A stretch of 64,000 nucleotides of DNA from PALSA-1004 sp963829085 (GTDB lineage Bacteria > Pseudomonadota > Gammaproteobacteria > Burkholderiales > SG8-41). The position numbers and the translations under genes are program-made. The notes below the pieces were generated by a model, which had not been told where the DNA came from, did no database searches, and saw nothing but the letters and a program-made list of their open reading frames with translations. The stretch's first letter is position 1. Every line of letters starts with the position of its first letter. Shown here one piece after another: positions 1 to 8,602 of this stretch. The stretch is from contig CAWHHJ010000006.1 of the NCBI GenBank assembly GCA_963829085.1, positions 248,001-312,000 of the forward strand, given 5' to 3'.

Positions 1-247
1 CGAATCCTAATTCACGTGCGATGCGATTCAACATCGCGGGTATATCTGCGGCAAATGCTGCCGCGAGAAATCCCGTCGGCGTCGGGCCCGCGTTCTCGCC
101 ACCGAAACCACCGATGAATGCCGGCGGCTCGTCCGCCATCATCACATGACCATCGCGCAGCGTGATGACGCTCTTCGCGCGGCCTTTGAATTCGGCCTCC
201 GCCCAGTTTTCGCGGCGTTCGGGGATGTCGTCGAGCGATGGGGACAT
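1..247 (-). CDS. OsmC family protein, N-terminal part (cut by window edge)
   Basis: The reading frame opens with an ATG whose complement lies at 245-247 and runs off the left edge, giving about 82 residues. The segment GGFGGENAGPTPTGFLAA resembles the 'GGE..GPTPxELLLAAL' region of OsmC/Ohr-type proteins. These are cytoplasmic thiol proteins, many of which reduce organic hydroperoxides. The catalytic cysteines would lie further on and cannot be checked here. The gene sits 21 bases downstream of the amidase gene on the same strand, so the two are probably co-transcribed. Recognition rests on one motif, so the family call is moderately sure and the function is inferred. Confidence 0.65.
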   Translation of the reverse strand, partial: MSPSLDDIPERRENWAEAEFKGRAKSVITLRDGHVMMADEPPAFIGGFGGENAGPTPTGFLAAAFAADIPAMLNRIARELGF

Positions 248-268
248 GGTCTTTGGTTCCTTGACCCG

Positions 269-1888
269 CTAACCCGAAAACCTGAACACGCTCGCAGGTT
301 CAGCAAATTTCCGCGGTGAGCGTATACGGCCGAGAATTTCCAGAGCATTCGGCGCCTGGTGGCAAAGCAGCGCAAAGGCTGCATCGGGAAGGTTCAGTCC
401 CGCGTTCTTCGCTGCGCGGGTGCAAAGATCGACTATTTCAGGATCGACACCGCTTATCGTCGTTGCGGAAGCTCTATGCGCAATGGCCGCGGGCCTGCTA
501 TCAGGCGATACAACCGCACGCCTCCGCGACCAGTCAGTGGCCTGCTCGTATGCATGCGCTACTCCGAGAACGTTCGCATCCTCGAACGGCCTGCCGATGA
601 GTTGCATTGACAACGGCAGACCGGTTTTGCTGAATCCGCTGCAAACGACGACCGCCGGATTTCCGGTGACCGAGAACGGCATGAAGCGATGAGGGCTTGG
701 CCATTTCGCGAGACTTGGATCGAGCTTCGGCGCCGGTCCGGCGCCCGCCGTAATCAGCACGTCGCAATCCGCAAACACGGTTTTCATTTCAGCGACCATG
801 CGCGTGCGCTCCTGCTGAGCGCTCACATAGTCGGCGCCCTGGAACAGGCAGGCGATCAAAGTGCGCTCGAGAAACGTCGAGCCGAAATCCTGCGGACGTT
901 CGGTTAGCACCTGTCTTTGTATGGCGAACGTTTCCGGCTCTTCGATCAGAATCCACACGTCCATATAATCACGCAGCGAACGCAGATCGACATCGTGCAC
1001 ACGCGCGCGAAGTCTTTGCAGCACTTTCACCGCCTCGTCCGTCCCGCGGCCGAGCTCCTCGTTGTCGACCGACGGATCCTTGCCGAAGTGCCGCACCACG
1101 CCGACGCGAAGATCCTTGAGATCGGTCCTCAACGCCGCGCGGAAATCCTGCTTCGGGCCCGTGGTGCTCGATAGATCTCTCGGGTCGTAGCCCGCAATTG
1201 CTTCGAGCAGAATCGCGCAGTCCTCGGCGGTTCGCGCGAGCGGCCCGCAATGATCGAGACTGAAACAGTTCGGCAACACACCGTGCCGGCTGACGAGTCC
1301 AAACGTAGGCTTGATCCCTGCCAGACCGCAGAGCGACGCAGGCGTGCGGATCGATCCTCCGGTATCGCTGCCGAGTGCGCCGAGCACCAAGCCTGCCGCC
1401 AACGCCGCTGCGGAGCCGCTGCTCGAACCGCCCGAAAAATGCTCGGGGTTCCATGGATTCCGCGCGGGCGGCCAGGGTAAATCGAAAGACGGCCCGCCAT
1501 GCGCAAGCTCGTGAGTTGCAAGCTTCCCCATGAGGACGCCGCCGGCGTCAAAGAGCTTGTCGACTGTCGCAGCATTGACGGTGGGGACATGATTTGCATA
1601 GACCTTCGAATGCCCGGTGGTGCGGATTCCGGCAGTCTCATAGATATCCTTGAGACCAAACGGTATGCCATGCAGCGCGCCGCGATACGCGCCTTTGCTG
1701 ATCTCCGCTTCCGCACGACGGGCCTGTCTGATAGCTTCGCCGCCAGTAACGGTCAGAAAAGCGTTGATGACCGGATCGATCGCCGCGACGCGCGCCAGCA
1801 GTCCTTCAACCAGCTCAACCGGCGACAGCTTGCGTGCTTCAATCAGGCGCGACGCTGCTGCAATGGTGTCCGGTAGCGATGCTGTCAT
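269..1888 (-). CDS. Amidase signature family hydrolase
   Basis: 539 residues, a normal length for the amidase signature (GatA/AtzF-like) family, which hydrolyses carboxamides to acid and ammonia. The Ser-cisSer-Lys triad is visible: Lys80 in GIPFGLKD, the glycine/serine-rich loop GGSSSGSA around residues 153-160, and the nucleophile Ser179 in GSDTGGSIR. A short C-terminal extension of about 70 residues follows the amidase domain and is not recognised. The N terminus matches the family, so the ATG at 1888 is accepted. The gene is divergent from Bug1 and lies upstream of the OsmC-like gene. Its substrate cannot be read from the sequence; an amide or nitrile-derived compound supplied through Bug1 is an inference. 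Confidence 0.9.
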   Translation of the reverse strand: MTASLPDTIAAASRLIEARKLSPVELVEGLLARVAAIDPVINAFLTVTGGEAIRQARRAEAEISKGAYRGALHGIPFGLKDIYETAGIRTTGHSKVYANHVPTVNAATVDKLFDAGGVLMGKLATHELAHGGPSFDLPWPPARNPWNPEHFSGGSSSGSAAALAAGLVLGALGSDTGGSIRTPASLCGLAGIKPTFGLVSRHGVLPNCFSLDHCGPLARTAEDCAILLEAIAGYDPRDLSSTTGPKQDFRAALRTDLKDLRVGVVRHFGKDPSVDNEELGRGTDEAVKVLQRLRARVHDVDLRSLRDYMDVWILIEEPETFAIQRQVLTERPQDFGSTFLERTLIACLFQGADYVSAQQERTRMVAEMKTVFADCDVLITAGAGPAPKLDPSLAKWPSPHRFMPFSVTGNPAVVVCSGFSKTGLPLSMQLIGRPFEDANVLGVAHAYEQATDWSRRRAVVSPDSRPAAIAHRASATTISGVDPEIVDLCTRAAKNAGLNLPDAAFALLCHQAPNALEILGRIRSPRKFAEPASVFRFSG

Positions 1889-2096
1889 TTGATCCAGTCC
1901 TCGGGTATCGGCGCCATTTCAATGGCGCGCAGTTTGAATTCGTGAAAGCTTTGTGCTTATGCAGGTCGACGCTGGGCCGCTGTGCGCGATCGAGCCAATC
2001 GCCAGCATAACCGGTATTTCGGTAGTATTCTTTTGTCGGGCGAGTGCACGGCGCCCATGCTGCGTCGTTAGCGATTCGACTTTGAACGAGAAAAAT

Positions 2097-3071
2097 ATGC
2101 GGGCAGCCAGATTCTTTAGAGCGTTGGTACCGATGGCCGCCGCGATCGTGATCGCAGGCAATGCTTGCGCACAGGCATATCCAACGAAACCAATTCGCGT
2201 GCTCGACGGATTTCCCGCGGGCGGCTCGACGGACATTGTCGCGCGCATCATCGCGCCGAAATTTCAGGAGAGCCAGGGACAGACGTGGATCGTCGACAAT
2301 CGCGCCGGCGCGCAGGGCATCATCGCCGGAGAACTCGCGGCGAAGGCGCCGCCGGACGGCTATACGCTGCTGATGTTCACCACCACTTTCACGCTCCATC
2401 CCGCCATCTACAGGAACATGCCGTTCGATGTGACTAAATCTTTCGTTGGTGTGATACAGACATCGAACATTACCAACGTGCTGGCGGTGCATCCTTCGGT
2501 GCCGGCGCGGACGGTCAAGGAACTGATCGCGCTCGCGAAGGCGAGCCCGGGCCGGCTCAATTTTGCGGCGGGCGGCACAGGCCCGCAGATGACGGGCGAG
2601 TTGTTCAACAGTATGGCCGGCGTCAAGATCACGCATATACCGTACAAGGGTGGCGCGCCCGCTGTGGCGGCCACAGTAGGCGGAGAGGCGGATCTCACAT
2701 TTGCCACGATGCCCACCGCGATCTCGCACATCCGCAGCGGCAGACTGCGCGCGCTCGGTGCGTGCACTGCCACGCGCACGATGCTGATGCCGGACTTGCC
2801 AACCATTGCAGAGGCAGGCGTGCCGGGCTACGACGCCCCGAATTCCGTAGGTATCCTGGCGCCTGCGGGGACGCCGCGCGAAATCGTGGGCAAACTCCAA
2901 CAGGAGATCGCGCGAATCGTCACCATGCGCGATGTTCAGGAAAGGCTGCTTGCGGCGGGGATCGAGCCTTCGTCGATGAAGCCGGAGAATTTCACCGAGC
3001 ACATCCGTGCCGAGGTCGCGAAGTGGAACAAGGTCGTGAAAGCAGCCGGCATCGAACCGCAGACGTGGTGA
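2097..3071 (+). CDS. Bug1: Bug/TctC-family periplasmic binding protein
   Basis: 324 residues from the ATG at 2097. This start was chosen over upstream in-frame codons because it begins a typical Sec signal peptide, MRAARFFRALVPMAAAIVIA, ending just before AQAYPTKP. Family landmarks are the first ligand loop PAGGSTDIVAR, PPDGYTLLMF, HIPYKGGAPAV and a C-terminal EVAKWNKVVKAAGI. The loop is preceded by RVLDGF, where most relatives have RIVPF, so an Asp replaces the usual hydrophobic pair. The role is periplasmic capture of a small carboxylate or amide for a TctAB-type transporter. The gene diverges from the amidase with about 208 bases between the starts, which points to a shared control region. 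Confidence 0.93.
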   Translation: MRAARFFRALVPMAAAIVIAGNACAQAYPTKPIRVLDGFPAGGSTDIVARIIAPKFQESQGQTWIVDNRAGAQGIIAGELAAKAPPDGYTLLMFTTTFTLHPAIYRNMPFDVTKSFVGVIQTSNITNVLAVHPSVPARTVKELIALAKASPGRLNFAAGGTGPQMTGELFNSMAGVKITHIPYKGGAPAVAATVGGEADLTFATMPTAISHIRSGRLRALGACTATRTMLMPDLPTIAEAGVPGYDAPNSVGILAPAGTPREIVGKLQQEIARIVTMRDVQERLLAAGIEPSSMKPENFTEHIRAEVAKWNKVVKAAGIEPQTW

Positions 3072-3117
3072 GACACCGCTCGCAGCCGTCCCGCAATATT
3101 TCCGGCTACCTGGTTAT

Positions 3118-4119
3118 TCATTCAATACGGACGTTCGCCGTCGTCACGACGTGCTGCCATTTCTCGATCTCGCGTTTCACAAAGGCAGCGGTTTGTTCAG
3201 CGCTCATTGCCGGCGGCTCGATCGCCAGTTCGGCCAGACGCGTCACGTAATCGGGCCGTGCGATTACCGTACCGTGGGCCGTCTTTAGCTGCGTAAGTAT
3301 CGGACGCGGAGTCGAGGCTGGCGCCGCGAAAGCCCACCATGCGCTCGATTCGATTCCCGGATAACCCGCTTCGCTAAACGTCGGCACGTCGGGCAGGGGA
3401 CTCAGGCGGCGCGGGTGCGCCACTCCAAGCGCTCTCAACTTGCCGCTTTTTACGTGCACCAAAATCGTCGACAGATCGGTGACCATCATGTCGGCTTCAC
3501 TGCTGAGCAATCCAACGAGCGCCGGCCCGCCGCTCTTGTACGGAATGTGCACGATGTCGATGCCCGCCTCGTGCTTGAACTGCTCGCCTGCCATGTGAAC
3601 GATCGTGCCGGGTCCTGCCGATGCAAAACTAAGCTTGCCGGGCTGTTTTTTCGCGAGCGCAATCAGCTCGGATACATTTCGCGCGGGCAGATCGGCGCGC
3701 ACGGCAAGGATATAGGGCGCGACCGCAGTGATGCCGATGAGCGCCAGGTCGCGATCAACGTTATACGGAATTTTTTTGATCAGAATGCCGTTGATCGCGA
3801 ACGTGCTGATCGTGCTGAAGAGCAACGTGTAGCCGTCCGGCACCGCGCGCGTGACGATCTCGGTCCCGATAATTCCCGAGGCGCCGGGACGATTGTCCGT
3901 AATGACTTGCTTGCCCCACATGTCGCTCAACTCTTTCGCATAGAGCCGGCCGACGAAATCGGCGGGGCCGCCCGCCGCCCACGGATTGATCAAACGCACG
4001 GGCCGCACCGGATAATCATCCGCCGCCAGGACATCACCTACCCTCAGTGAAATCAGGACGATGATTCCAGCGACGCAGATTCGCGTACTCACGCGCAGCG
4101 GAGTTCGACGAAGTTGCAT
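3118..4119 (-). CDS. Bug2: Bug/TctC-family periplasmic binding protein
   Basis: 333 residues with a hydrophobic signal segment (residues about 13-27) ending near VLAADDYPVRP. The binding loop reads NPWAAGGPADFVGR, with Trp and a Pro-Ala pair in place of the commoner PFxxGGxxD. It is followed by VPDGYTLLFST and HIPYKSGGPALVGLL, the latter with Ser after the Lys instead of Gly. It converges on Bug1 with 46 bases between the stops. It diverges from the alpha/beta hydrolase gene that starts at 4251, a plausible partner. Ligand unknown. Confidence 0.93.
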   Translation of the reverse strand: MQLRRTPLRVSTRICVAGIIVLISLRVGDVLAADDYPVRPVRLINPWAAGGPADFVGRLYAKELSDMWGKQVITDNRPGASGIIGTEIVTRAVPDGYTLLFSTISTFAINGILIKKIPYNVDRDLALIGITAVAPYILAVRADLPARNVSELIALAKKQPGKLSFASAGPGTIVHMAGEQFKHEAGIDIVHIPYKSGGPALVGLLSSEADMMVTDLSTILVHVKSGKLRALGVAHPRRLSPLPDVPTFSEAGYPGIESSAWWAFAAPASTPRPILTQLKTAHGTVIARPDYVTRLAELAIEPPAMSAEQTAAFVKREIEKWQHVVTTANVRIE

Positions 4120-4250
4120 AGCACCGCCATCAGTATACGTGCCGACGATCTCCGAGTCATTGCCCGGGCCAGCGGTGCCTCGGCCCGAACAATCGAACCG
4201 CCCTAGAATAGAGCCGTTACCTTGCTTCTTAGTCAGAATGAAAGCGCGGC

Positions 4251-5099
4251 GTGGGAACTCTCATAAAACTAAACGGCTTCGACATCTTCCATGAAGTGAC
4301 CGGCAAAGGCACGCCGATCATCTGGTGTCATGAAGCGGCCGGCGACTACCGAAGCTGGGACCCGCAGGTCAAATTTTTTTCGCGCTACTACAGAAACATC
4401 ACTTGGAATTTCCGCGGATTCCCGCCGTCGTCCGTGCCCTCAGACCCCGCAGCTTATTCCGAAGAGACGATGGTCGCTGACATGCATGAGCTCATGCTGT
4501 ATCTGGATGACAAGAAAGCGCATATTGTCGGTCTTGCGAGCGGCGCTGCGATTGCGCTGCGCTTCGTGCTCCAGTACCCAGAGATGTGCTTGAGCATGGC
4601 GGTGGCCGCGTGCGGCGTCGGGTCGATGAATCCGGAGAAGCGGCAGCAGCAGATCGACGACAGTGTCGCGATGCTGAAGGGCGGCAGCATGCAAACTCTG
4701 GTGGAATTTCAGACCCACCGCCCGGCGCGCCAGCAGTTCCGGCGCAAAGACCCCAAAGGCTGGCAGCTTTTCCACGACCAGTTTCTCGAGCAGTCACCGC
4801 TCGGCTGGAGCATGACCGCGCGGCATGTCGCGGGCACGCGGCCGACCGTATTCAGTCTTAGAGAAAAACTCAACCGACTCACTGTGCCGTCGCTCATCAT
4901 GGTTGGCGACGAAGATGAAGCGTGTCTGGAACCGTCGATCTTTCTCAAGCGCGAAATTCCGGGCGCCGGGCTGCTAGCGTTTCCGCAATGTGGGCATACG
5001 CTGAATCTTGAAGAACCCGCCGACTTCAATCAAGCGCTGCTTAAATTCTTTCAGGCAGTCAGCGCGAGAACGTGGGCAACTCGCAGCGTTCATAAGTAG
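4251..5099 (+). CDS. Alpha/beta hydrolase with altered nucleophile elbow
   Basis: 282 residues in the alpha/beta hydrolase fold, starting at GTG 4251 (start inferred; no strong ribosome site is visible). It aligns without gaps to the hydrolase at 7743-8597: CHEAAGDYRSWDPQV against AHEFGDNYQSWAPQV, and CGHTLNLEEP against SGHNLNIEEP. The nucleophile elbow, GVSMG with Ser96 in the paralogue, is GLASG here, so the expected catalytic Ser96 is Ala and a Ser sits one residue later. The late histidine in CGHTLN is kept. It may be an inactive or mechanistically different member. A diverged fragment of a close copy survives at 7151-7299. Likely partner of Bug2. Confidence 0.85.
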   Translation: MGTLIKLNGFDIFHEVTGKGTPIIWCHEAAGDYRSWDPQVKFFSRYYRNITWNFRGFPPSSVPSDPAAYSEETMVADMHELMLYLDDKKAHIVGLASGAAIALRFVLQYPEMCLSMAVAACGVGSMNPEKRQQQIDDSVAMLKGGSMQTLVEFQTHRPARQQFRRKDPKGWQLFHDQFLEQSPLGWSMTARHVAGTRPTVFSLREKLNRLTVPSLIMVGDEDEACLEPSIFLKREIPGAGLLAFPQCGHTLNLEEPADFNQALLKFFQAVSARTWATRSVHK

Positions 5100-5349
5100 C
5101 GCCCTCCCGTCTCTTAGTGGCGTAAAAACGCCCGCATTTATCTCTTGAAGAGCTTTCGCTTAGAAAGCGTTACGTCAGTCTGCACCGGGACGAATTATTA
5201 CAGTCACCGAAGACTGAGAAGCGCTGAACCGCAAAGGACGCGAACGAAATTCAAAGAACAGAACCCCGATGCGATCATCACGAAAAAAAGATTGAACTAC
5301 GAACGACGCAACGGACGCCAGGGGAACTCAAAGCAAGCATATCAAACCA
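5100..5349. other. Intergenic stretch with degenerate GGACGC-type repeats
   Basis: No credible gene in about 250 bases between two convergent genes. Two stretches, 5227-5246 and about 5294-5320, share the degraded theme 'accgcaaaggacgcgaacg' / 'gaacgacgcaacggacgcc', like worn copies of a short intergenic repeat. No terminator with a T tract was seen. Confidence 0.3.
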
Positions 5350-6249
5350 TCAACTCGCGGGCTGTGGTGGGCTGCCCTCGCGCAGTACGAATTCTTCCAT
5401 CGAGAGCGTGTATTCGTTGGAGGGTGTGAGATAGCGAATGCATGACTGCGTGGGATAGTAGCCCTTGACGGCCACCGCCGGCGGCGACTTAAGCGGTGAG
5501 CACGAAGCCGGCCGGCTCAACAAGTAATCGCGGGTCACCATCTCCTCGTAGAACGTCACGCGCCCGTCGTAGACGCCGTAGATCCAGGTTCGTGTGAACG
5601 TCTTCTTGTTGAATTCAGGGCTGGTGAGATCGATCAAGTGATTGCCCATCGCGGGCGCGACTGCATCGACGCTCTTGAAGTCGGGATGCATGTAATTTGC
5701 GGGGACCGCCTTCGTCGCAGTCTTGAAGTGGTCGCAGCGGACGAATTCCGGGCCGCAGGTACCCGGCGCGATCGCGAAAACCTTCTCGATCGGTTCCATA
5801 TAAAAGTGAACGTCAAAGTGCGGCAGATGATAAACGCCGGGAGGAATATGTCCATGAGGGTTCCAGTTGAGACCCACCCATTTGAATGGAATATCCGCAC
5901 GCCGCGCCACATCGCTCGGCAGCGGGATGACATGCTCATGCGAGCCAAAACATTCCTTGTCGAGATCGAAGTTCCCATCGCTGTTGTGGTCAAAGCAGTG
6001 GTGACCGTCCGAATGTTCTGTGGGAAGCGCGTCGAGCGAGCCGGCATGGAAAACGATGCCGATGGCTTTGGGCATGCCGTTCTTGTCGAACTCGGCGTAG
6101 CTGCTGACCATTCCCTTACCGACGCTAGAATTGGCGCCCAGCAAACGTCCGTTTGCTACGTCACTCTGCTTGATGTCAGAGCATCCCGGAATTGTAAGAG
6201 CCGCCAACAACATCATCATCTTTCCTAACGCGACACCACGGCAATGCAT
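5350..6249 (-). CDS. Putative lipoprotein, DUF5602/TTHB210-like
   Basis: 299 residues. The start at 6249 is supported by GGAGGAC about six bases upstream. The N terminus is a lipoprotein signal (MMLLAALTIPGC, lipid-modified Cys23), so the protein should be anchored to a membrane facing the periplasm. The core carries a His-rich segment, HGHIPPGVYHLPHFDVHFYM (residues 132-151), typical of TTHB210-like proteins. It also has a loop DHNSDGNFDLD at 87-97 that resembles an EF-hand-type calcium site (my inference). It lies 64 bases downstream of the GST gene on the same strand. Function unknown; relatives in Thermus are linked to extracytoplasmic stress control. Confidence 0.7.
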   Translation of the reverse strand: MHCRGVALGKMMMLLAALTIPGCSDIKQSDVANGRLLGANSSVGKGMVSSYAEFDKNGMPKAIGIVFHAGSLDALPTEHSDGHHCFDHNSDGNFDLDKECFGSHEHVIPLPSDVARRADIPFKWVGLNWNPHGHIPPGVYHLPHFDVHFYMEPIEKVFAIAPGTCGPEFVRCDHFKTATKAVPANYMHPDFKSVDAVAPAMGNHLIDLTSPEFNKKTFTRTWIYGVYDGRVTFYEEMVTRDYLLSRPASCSPLKSPPAVAVKGYYPTQSCIRYLTPSNEYTLSMEEFVLREGSPPQPAS

Positions 6250-6313
6250 GTTGTCCTCCTCGCGCTTGCGGAATTCGATTCAGCGGGTAATGCCTCCCTG
6301 GTCTCCGACGCAA

Positions 6314-6988
6314 TCAGATAGCGACGAATGGAGTGTCCTTGATCGAAGCGGCGAATCCTTCGGCAGCCTCGTGCACTTTCGCCCAGCTTTTCAAGCCCTT
6401 CATGCGGCGCAGCCAGCGCTCGACGTTCGGATAGGCGGAGTAAGAGCAGCGGATGAGATCGCCTACCGCAACGACTTCCACGCCAAAGTAATCGGCGAGC
6501 GTTATTTTGTCGCCGCACAAGTATGGTTTTTGTGGTCCGAGTAAATGCTCGTCGAGAATCTTGAACCACCCTTGCGACTTCTCCTTACCCCACGCCACCG
6601 TACCGGCGTGGATCTCGTCGCTCGGACGTTTGTGATGCGGGAAGAGCTGCGAGTAGATCAGCCCGTAGCCATAATCCTTATAGAAGTTGGCGTTGAACCA
6701 GTCCATCATTTCGTTGACGCGCGCGCGTTGCTTCAAGTCCTTCGGATACGCGCTTGAACCAGTCTTGTCGGCGAGGTACTTGAGGATTGCGGAGCTCTCG
6801 CTGAGCCGGAAATCGCCATCCTCGAGAACTGGGATTAAACGACTGGCGTTAATGTTGGAGAACTCGGGTTTCAGATGCTCGCCGGTAAACAGGTCGACCA
6901 GCTTGTAATCGAGATCGATGCCCTCTTCTGATGCAAATAGCATCACCATCCGACAGGTGGTGGATGCGGGATGGTAGTAGAGCCTCAT
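6314..6988 (-). CDS. Glutathione S-transferase family protein
   Basis: 224 residues with a thioredoxin-like N-terminal half (MRLYYHPASTTCRMVMLF, then LIPVLEDGDFRLSESSAILKYL, the last being the glutathione-binding 'ES' turn at about residues 64-65) and an all-helical C-terminal half. This is the usual layout and length of theta-like bacterial GSTs. An AAAGGAAA ribosome site precedes the ATG at 6988. These cytosolic enzymes conjugate or isomerise electrophiles with glutathione. It probably heads a two-gene unit with the DUF5602 lipoprotein. Confidence 0.9.
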   Translation of the reverse strand: MRLYYHPASTTCRMVMLFASEEGIDLDYKLVDLFTGEHLKPEFSNINASRLIPVLEDGDFRLSESSAILKYLADKTGSSAYPKDLKQRARVNEMMDWFNANFYKDYGYGLIYSQLFPHHKRPSDEIHAGTVAWGKEKSQGWFKILDEHLLGPQKPYLCGDKITLADYFGVEVVAVGDLIRCSYSAYPNVERWLRRMKGLKSWAKVHEAAEGFAASIKDTPFVAI

Positions 6989-7150
6989 GATGTTTCCTTT
7001 CGTGAAATTAAATGTGAAGGCGAACTCACGCGGGCTGCCGACGCTTATTGAGGTAAACGACGCTATGGCTGCACAAAATTGAGCCGATTGCTCGTTAATG
7101 CGCTCTCACCAATCTGCGCGCATATTGTGCCTAATTTTTTCTAACGGCAC

Positions 7151-7299
7151 ACAAATTGCGCGGCGCCGGGCTGCTGACGTTTCCGCAATGCGGGCACACG
7201 CTGAATCTTGAAGAGCCCGCGGACTTCAGTCATGCGCTGCTGAAATTTTTTCAGGCAGTAAGCGCGGGAACGTGGGCGACTCGCGGCGCACAGACGTGA
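7151..7299 (+). pseudogene. 3'-end remnant of an alpha/beta hydrolase gene
   Basis: This stretch aligns base for base, with an offset of 2200, to the 3' end of the hydrolase gene at 4251-5099. By hand I count roughly 85 % identity over the last 138 bases, and most differences fall at third codon positions. The frame is still open: it reads AGLLTFPQCGHTLNLEEPAD and onward through FFQAVSAGTWATRG to a TGA at 7297-7299, corresponding to residues of about 235-282 of the intact protein. No start or N-terminal part is present. About 160 bases of unassigned sequence separate it from the GST gene. It is the tail of a once-functional second copy, truncated at its 5' side. Confidence 0.85.
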
Positions 7300-7314
7300 C
7301 CCGCTACTGGGCGG

Positions 7315-7704
7315 CTATTTTTTCGCAGTTTTCCTGCGGCTGCCGCGATTGGTGTCCTTGAACTTGCCTTCTAGCTCGAGCTCTTGGAGCGCCCGAATTC
7401 CGACGCTGTAAGCAACTCCGCCGCCCGGAATGTGCGCGGCTTTGAGCGCTTCGAACAATTCCTGGCGCGTTGCACCGAAATCCACCGCGCGCCGCATATG
7501 CGCCGCGACGCCGTATTGAAGGCCGCGCGACGCCAGTATGCCGATCACGATCATTTCTTTGACCTTGACCGACAGCGCGCCTTCGCTCACCGCGACGCGA
7601 CGAAGTTCGTCGCGCACTGCCGCATATTCCGGGTCGAGCGTCTCCGCCCATACCATTTCGCTATAGCCAAACGGATCTTTTTTCTGCGGTGCCTTTTTAG
7701 CCAT
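7315..7704 (-). CDS. Carboxymuconolactone decarboxylase-like (AhpD-fold) protein
   Basis: 129 residues with the compact helical CMD fold: LRRVAVSEGALSVKVKEMI, then RGLQYGVAAHMRRAVDFGATRQEL. The CxxC thiol pair of the peroxidase-type AhpD proteins is absent; a His (AAHMRRA) sits at the typical site, as in decarboxylase-type members. AGGAG precedes the ATG at 7704. The gene is 38 bases downstream of an alpha/beta hydrolase and is the last of the operon Bug3-hydrolase-CMD. A hydrolase plus a CMD protein is reminiscent of the lactone steps of the protocatechuate branch, but the substrate is not shown by sequence. Confidence 0.85.
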   Translation of the reverse strand: MAKKAPQKKDPFGYSEMVWAETLDPEYAAVRDELRRVAVSEGALSVKVKEMIVIGILASRGLQYGVAAHMRRAVDFGATRQELFEALKAAHIPGGGVAYSVGIRALQELELEGKFKDTNRGSRRKTAKK

Positions 7705-7742
7705 GATGCTCCTGTCGATGGTGGCAATCTGTCGATTTGCCT

Positions 7743-8597
7743 TTAGGAAACCTGATAGCCCCAGCGCCCCAACTCACAGGCGTGAAAGAAATCATCGAGC
7801 GCCCGATTGAACGTAAGTGGCTCTTCTATGTTGAGATTGTGGCCGGAGTACGGTAACACCATGAGCGCTGCACGCGGCATCTGCGCGCGCATGAAGAGCG
7901 TCGGCGCGACAGACGGCGTGTCATCGTCGCCGAACATGAGCAGCGTCGGGATGTCGCAGGCACGCAGTTGCTCGCGCTGATCGTACACAGAAGGCCGGTT
8001 GAGGAAGCTGCCACGCAGCGTGCGCGCGCAACCCTCGGGCGAATGCAGCTTTAGACGTTCCCGAAAAGCCATCCAGCCCTGCGGATCCTTCGCCTTGAAC
8101 GTGCGGCGTACAGGAAGATTGGCCATGCGATCCGCCATGACCTCGGCGCCAAGCTCTTCATACAAACGCGCGCGCTCTTCGACAGCCTTGAGCCGGATCT
8201 TCTGCTGCTCGGGGTCGGTCGTCACGCCCGCTCCGCAACTGCCGATCACCATTGAGCGCACGCGCGCCGGATGGCTAAGCGCGAAATTGAGGACGGCGAA
8301 TGAACCCATCGAGACACCGACGAGATGCGCCTGCTCGGCACCGACGTGGTCGATGAGACAGCCGATGTCGGCCGCGACGCGCGTGATGCTGTAATCAGCG
8401 CCCGCCGGCGGCACGTCGGAAGGCGGATAACCGCGCGCAGCGTACGCGACGCATCGATAGCGGCGCGCAAAATGACTGACTTGCGGCGCCCACGATTGAT
8501 AGTTGTCGCCGAACTCGTGCGCGAAGATTACTGGAAATCCGCTGCCCGCTTCTTCGTAATAGATGCGAACGTTATCGTCCGTTATAAAATGCGGCAT
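7743..8597 (-). CDS. Alpha/beta hydrolase (enol-lactonase-like)
   Basis: 284 residues from the ATG at 8597. An in-frame extension to 8678 exists but overlaps Bug3 and lacks homology, so the start MPHFITDDNV was chosen; it lies only five bases after the Bug3 stop. The catalytic elbow is canonical (GVSMG, Ser96), the oxyanion region is AHEFGDN, and the late His lies in SGHNLNIEEP. The family cleaves esters, lactones and C-C bonds in the cytoplasm. It is translationally coupled to Bug3 and followed by a CMD-like gene, so the trio probably takes up and opens one lactone or ester-like compound (inference). Confidence 0.9.
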   Translation of the reverse strand: MPHFITDDNVRIYYEEAGSGFPVIFAHEFGDNYQSWAPQVSHFARRYRCVAYAARGYPPSDVPPAGADYSITRVAADIGCLIDHVGAEQAHLVGVSMGSFAVLNFALSHPARVRSMVIGSCGAGVTTDPEQQKIRLKAVEERARLYEELGAEVMADRMANLPVRRTFKAKDPQGWMAFRERLKLHSPEGCARTLRGSFLNRPSVYDQREQLRACDIPTLLMFGDDDTPSVAPTLFMRAQMPRAALMVLPYSGHNLNIEEPLTFNRALDDFFHACELGRWGYQVS

Positions 8598-8602
8598 CGC
8601 TC

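Noticed and set aside
1839..3002. Long minus-strand frame (387 codons) opposite Bug1
   Set aside because: Arg/His-rich antisense shadow of Bug1; no signal peptide or family motif, and the plus strand is clearly a Bug gene.
5145..5429. 94-codon plus-strand frame between the hydrolase and the DUF5602 gene
   Set aside because: Runs into the antisense of the DUF5602 gene, has no ribosome site and covers degenerate repeats.
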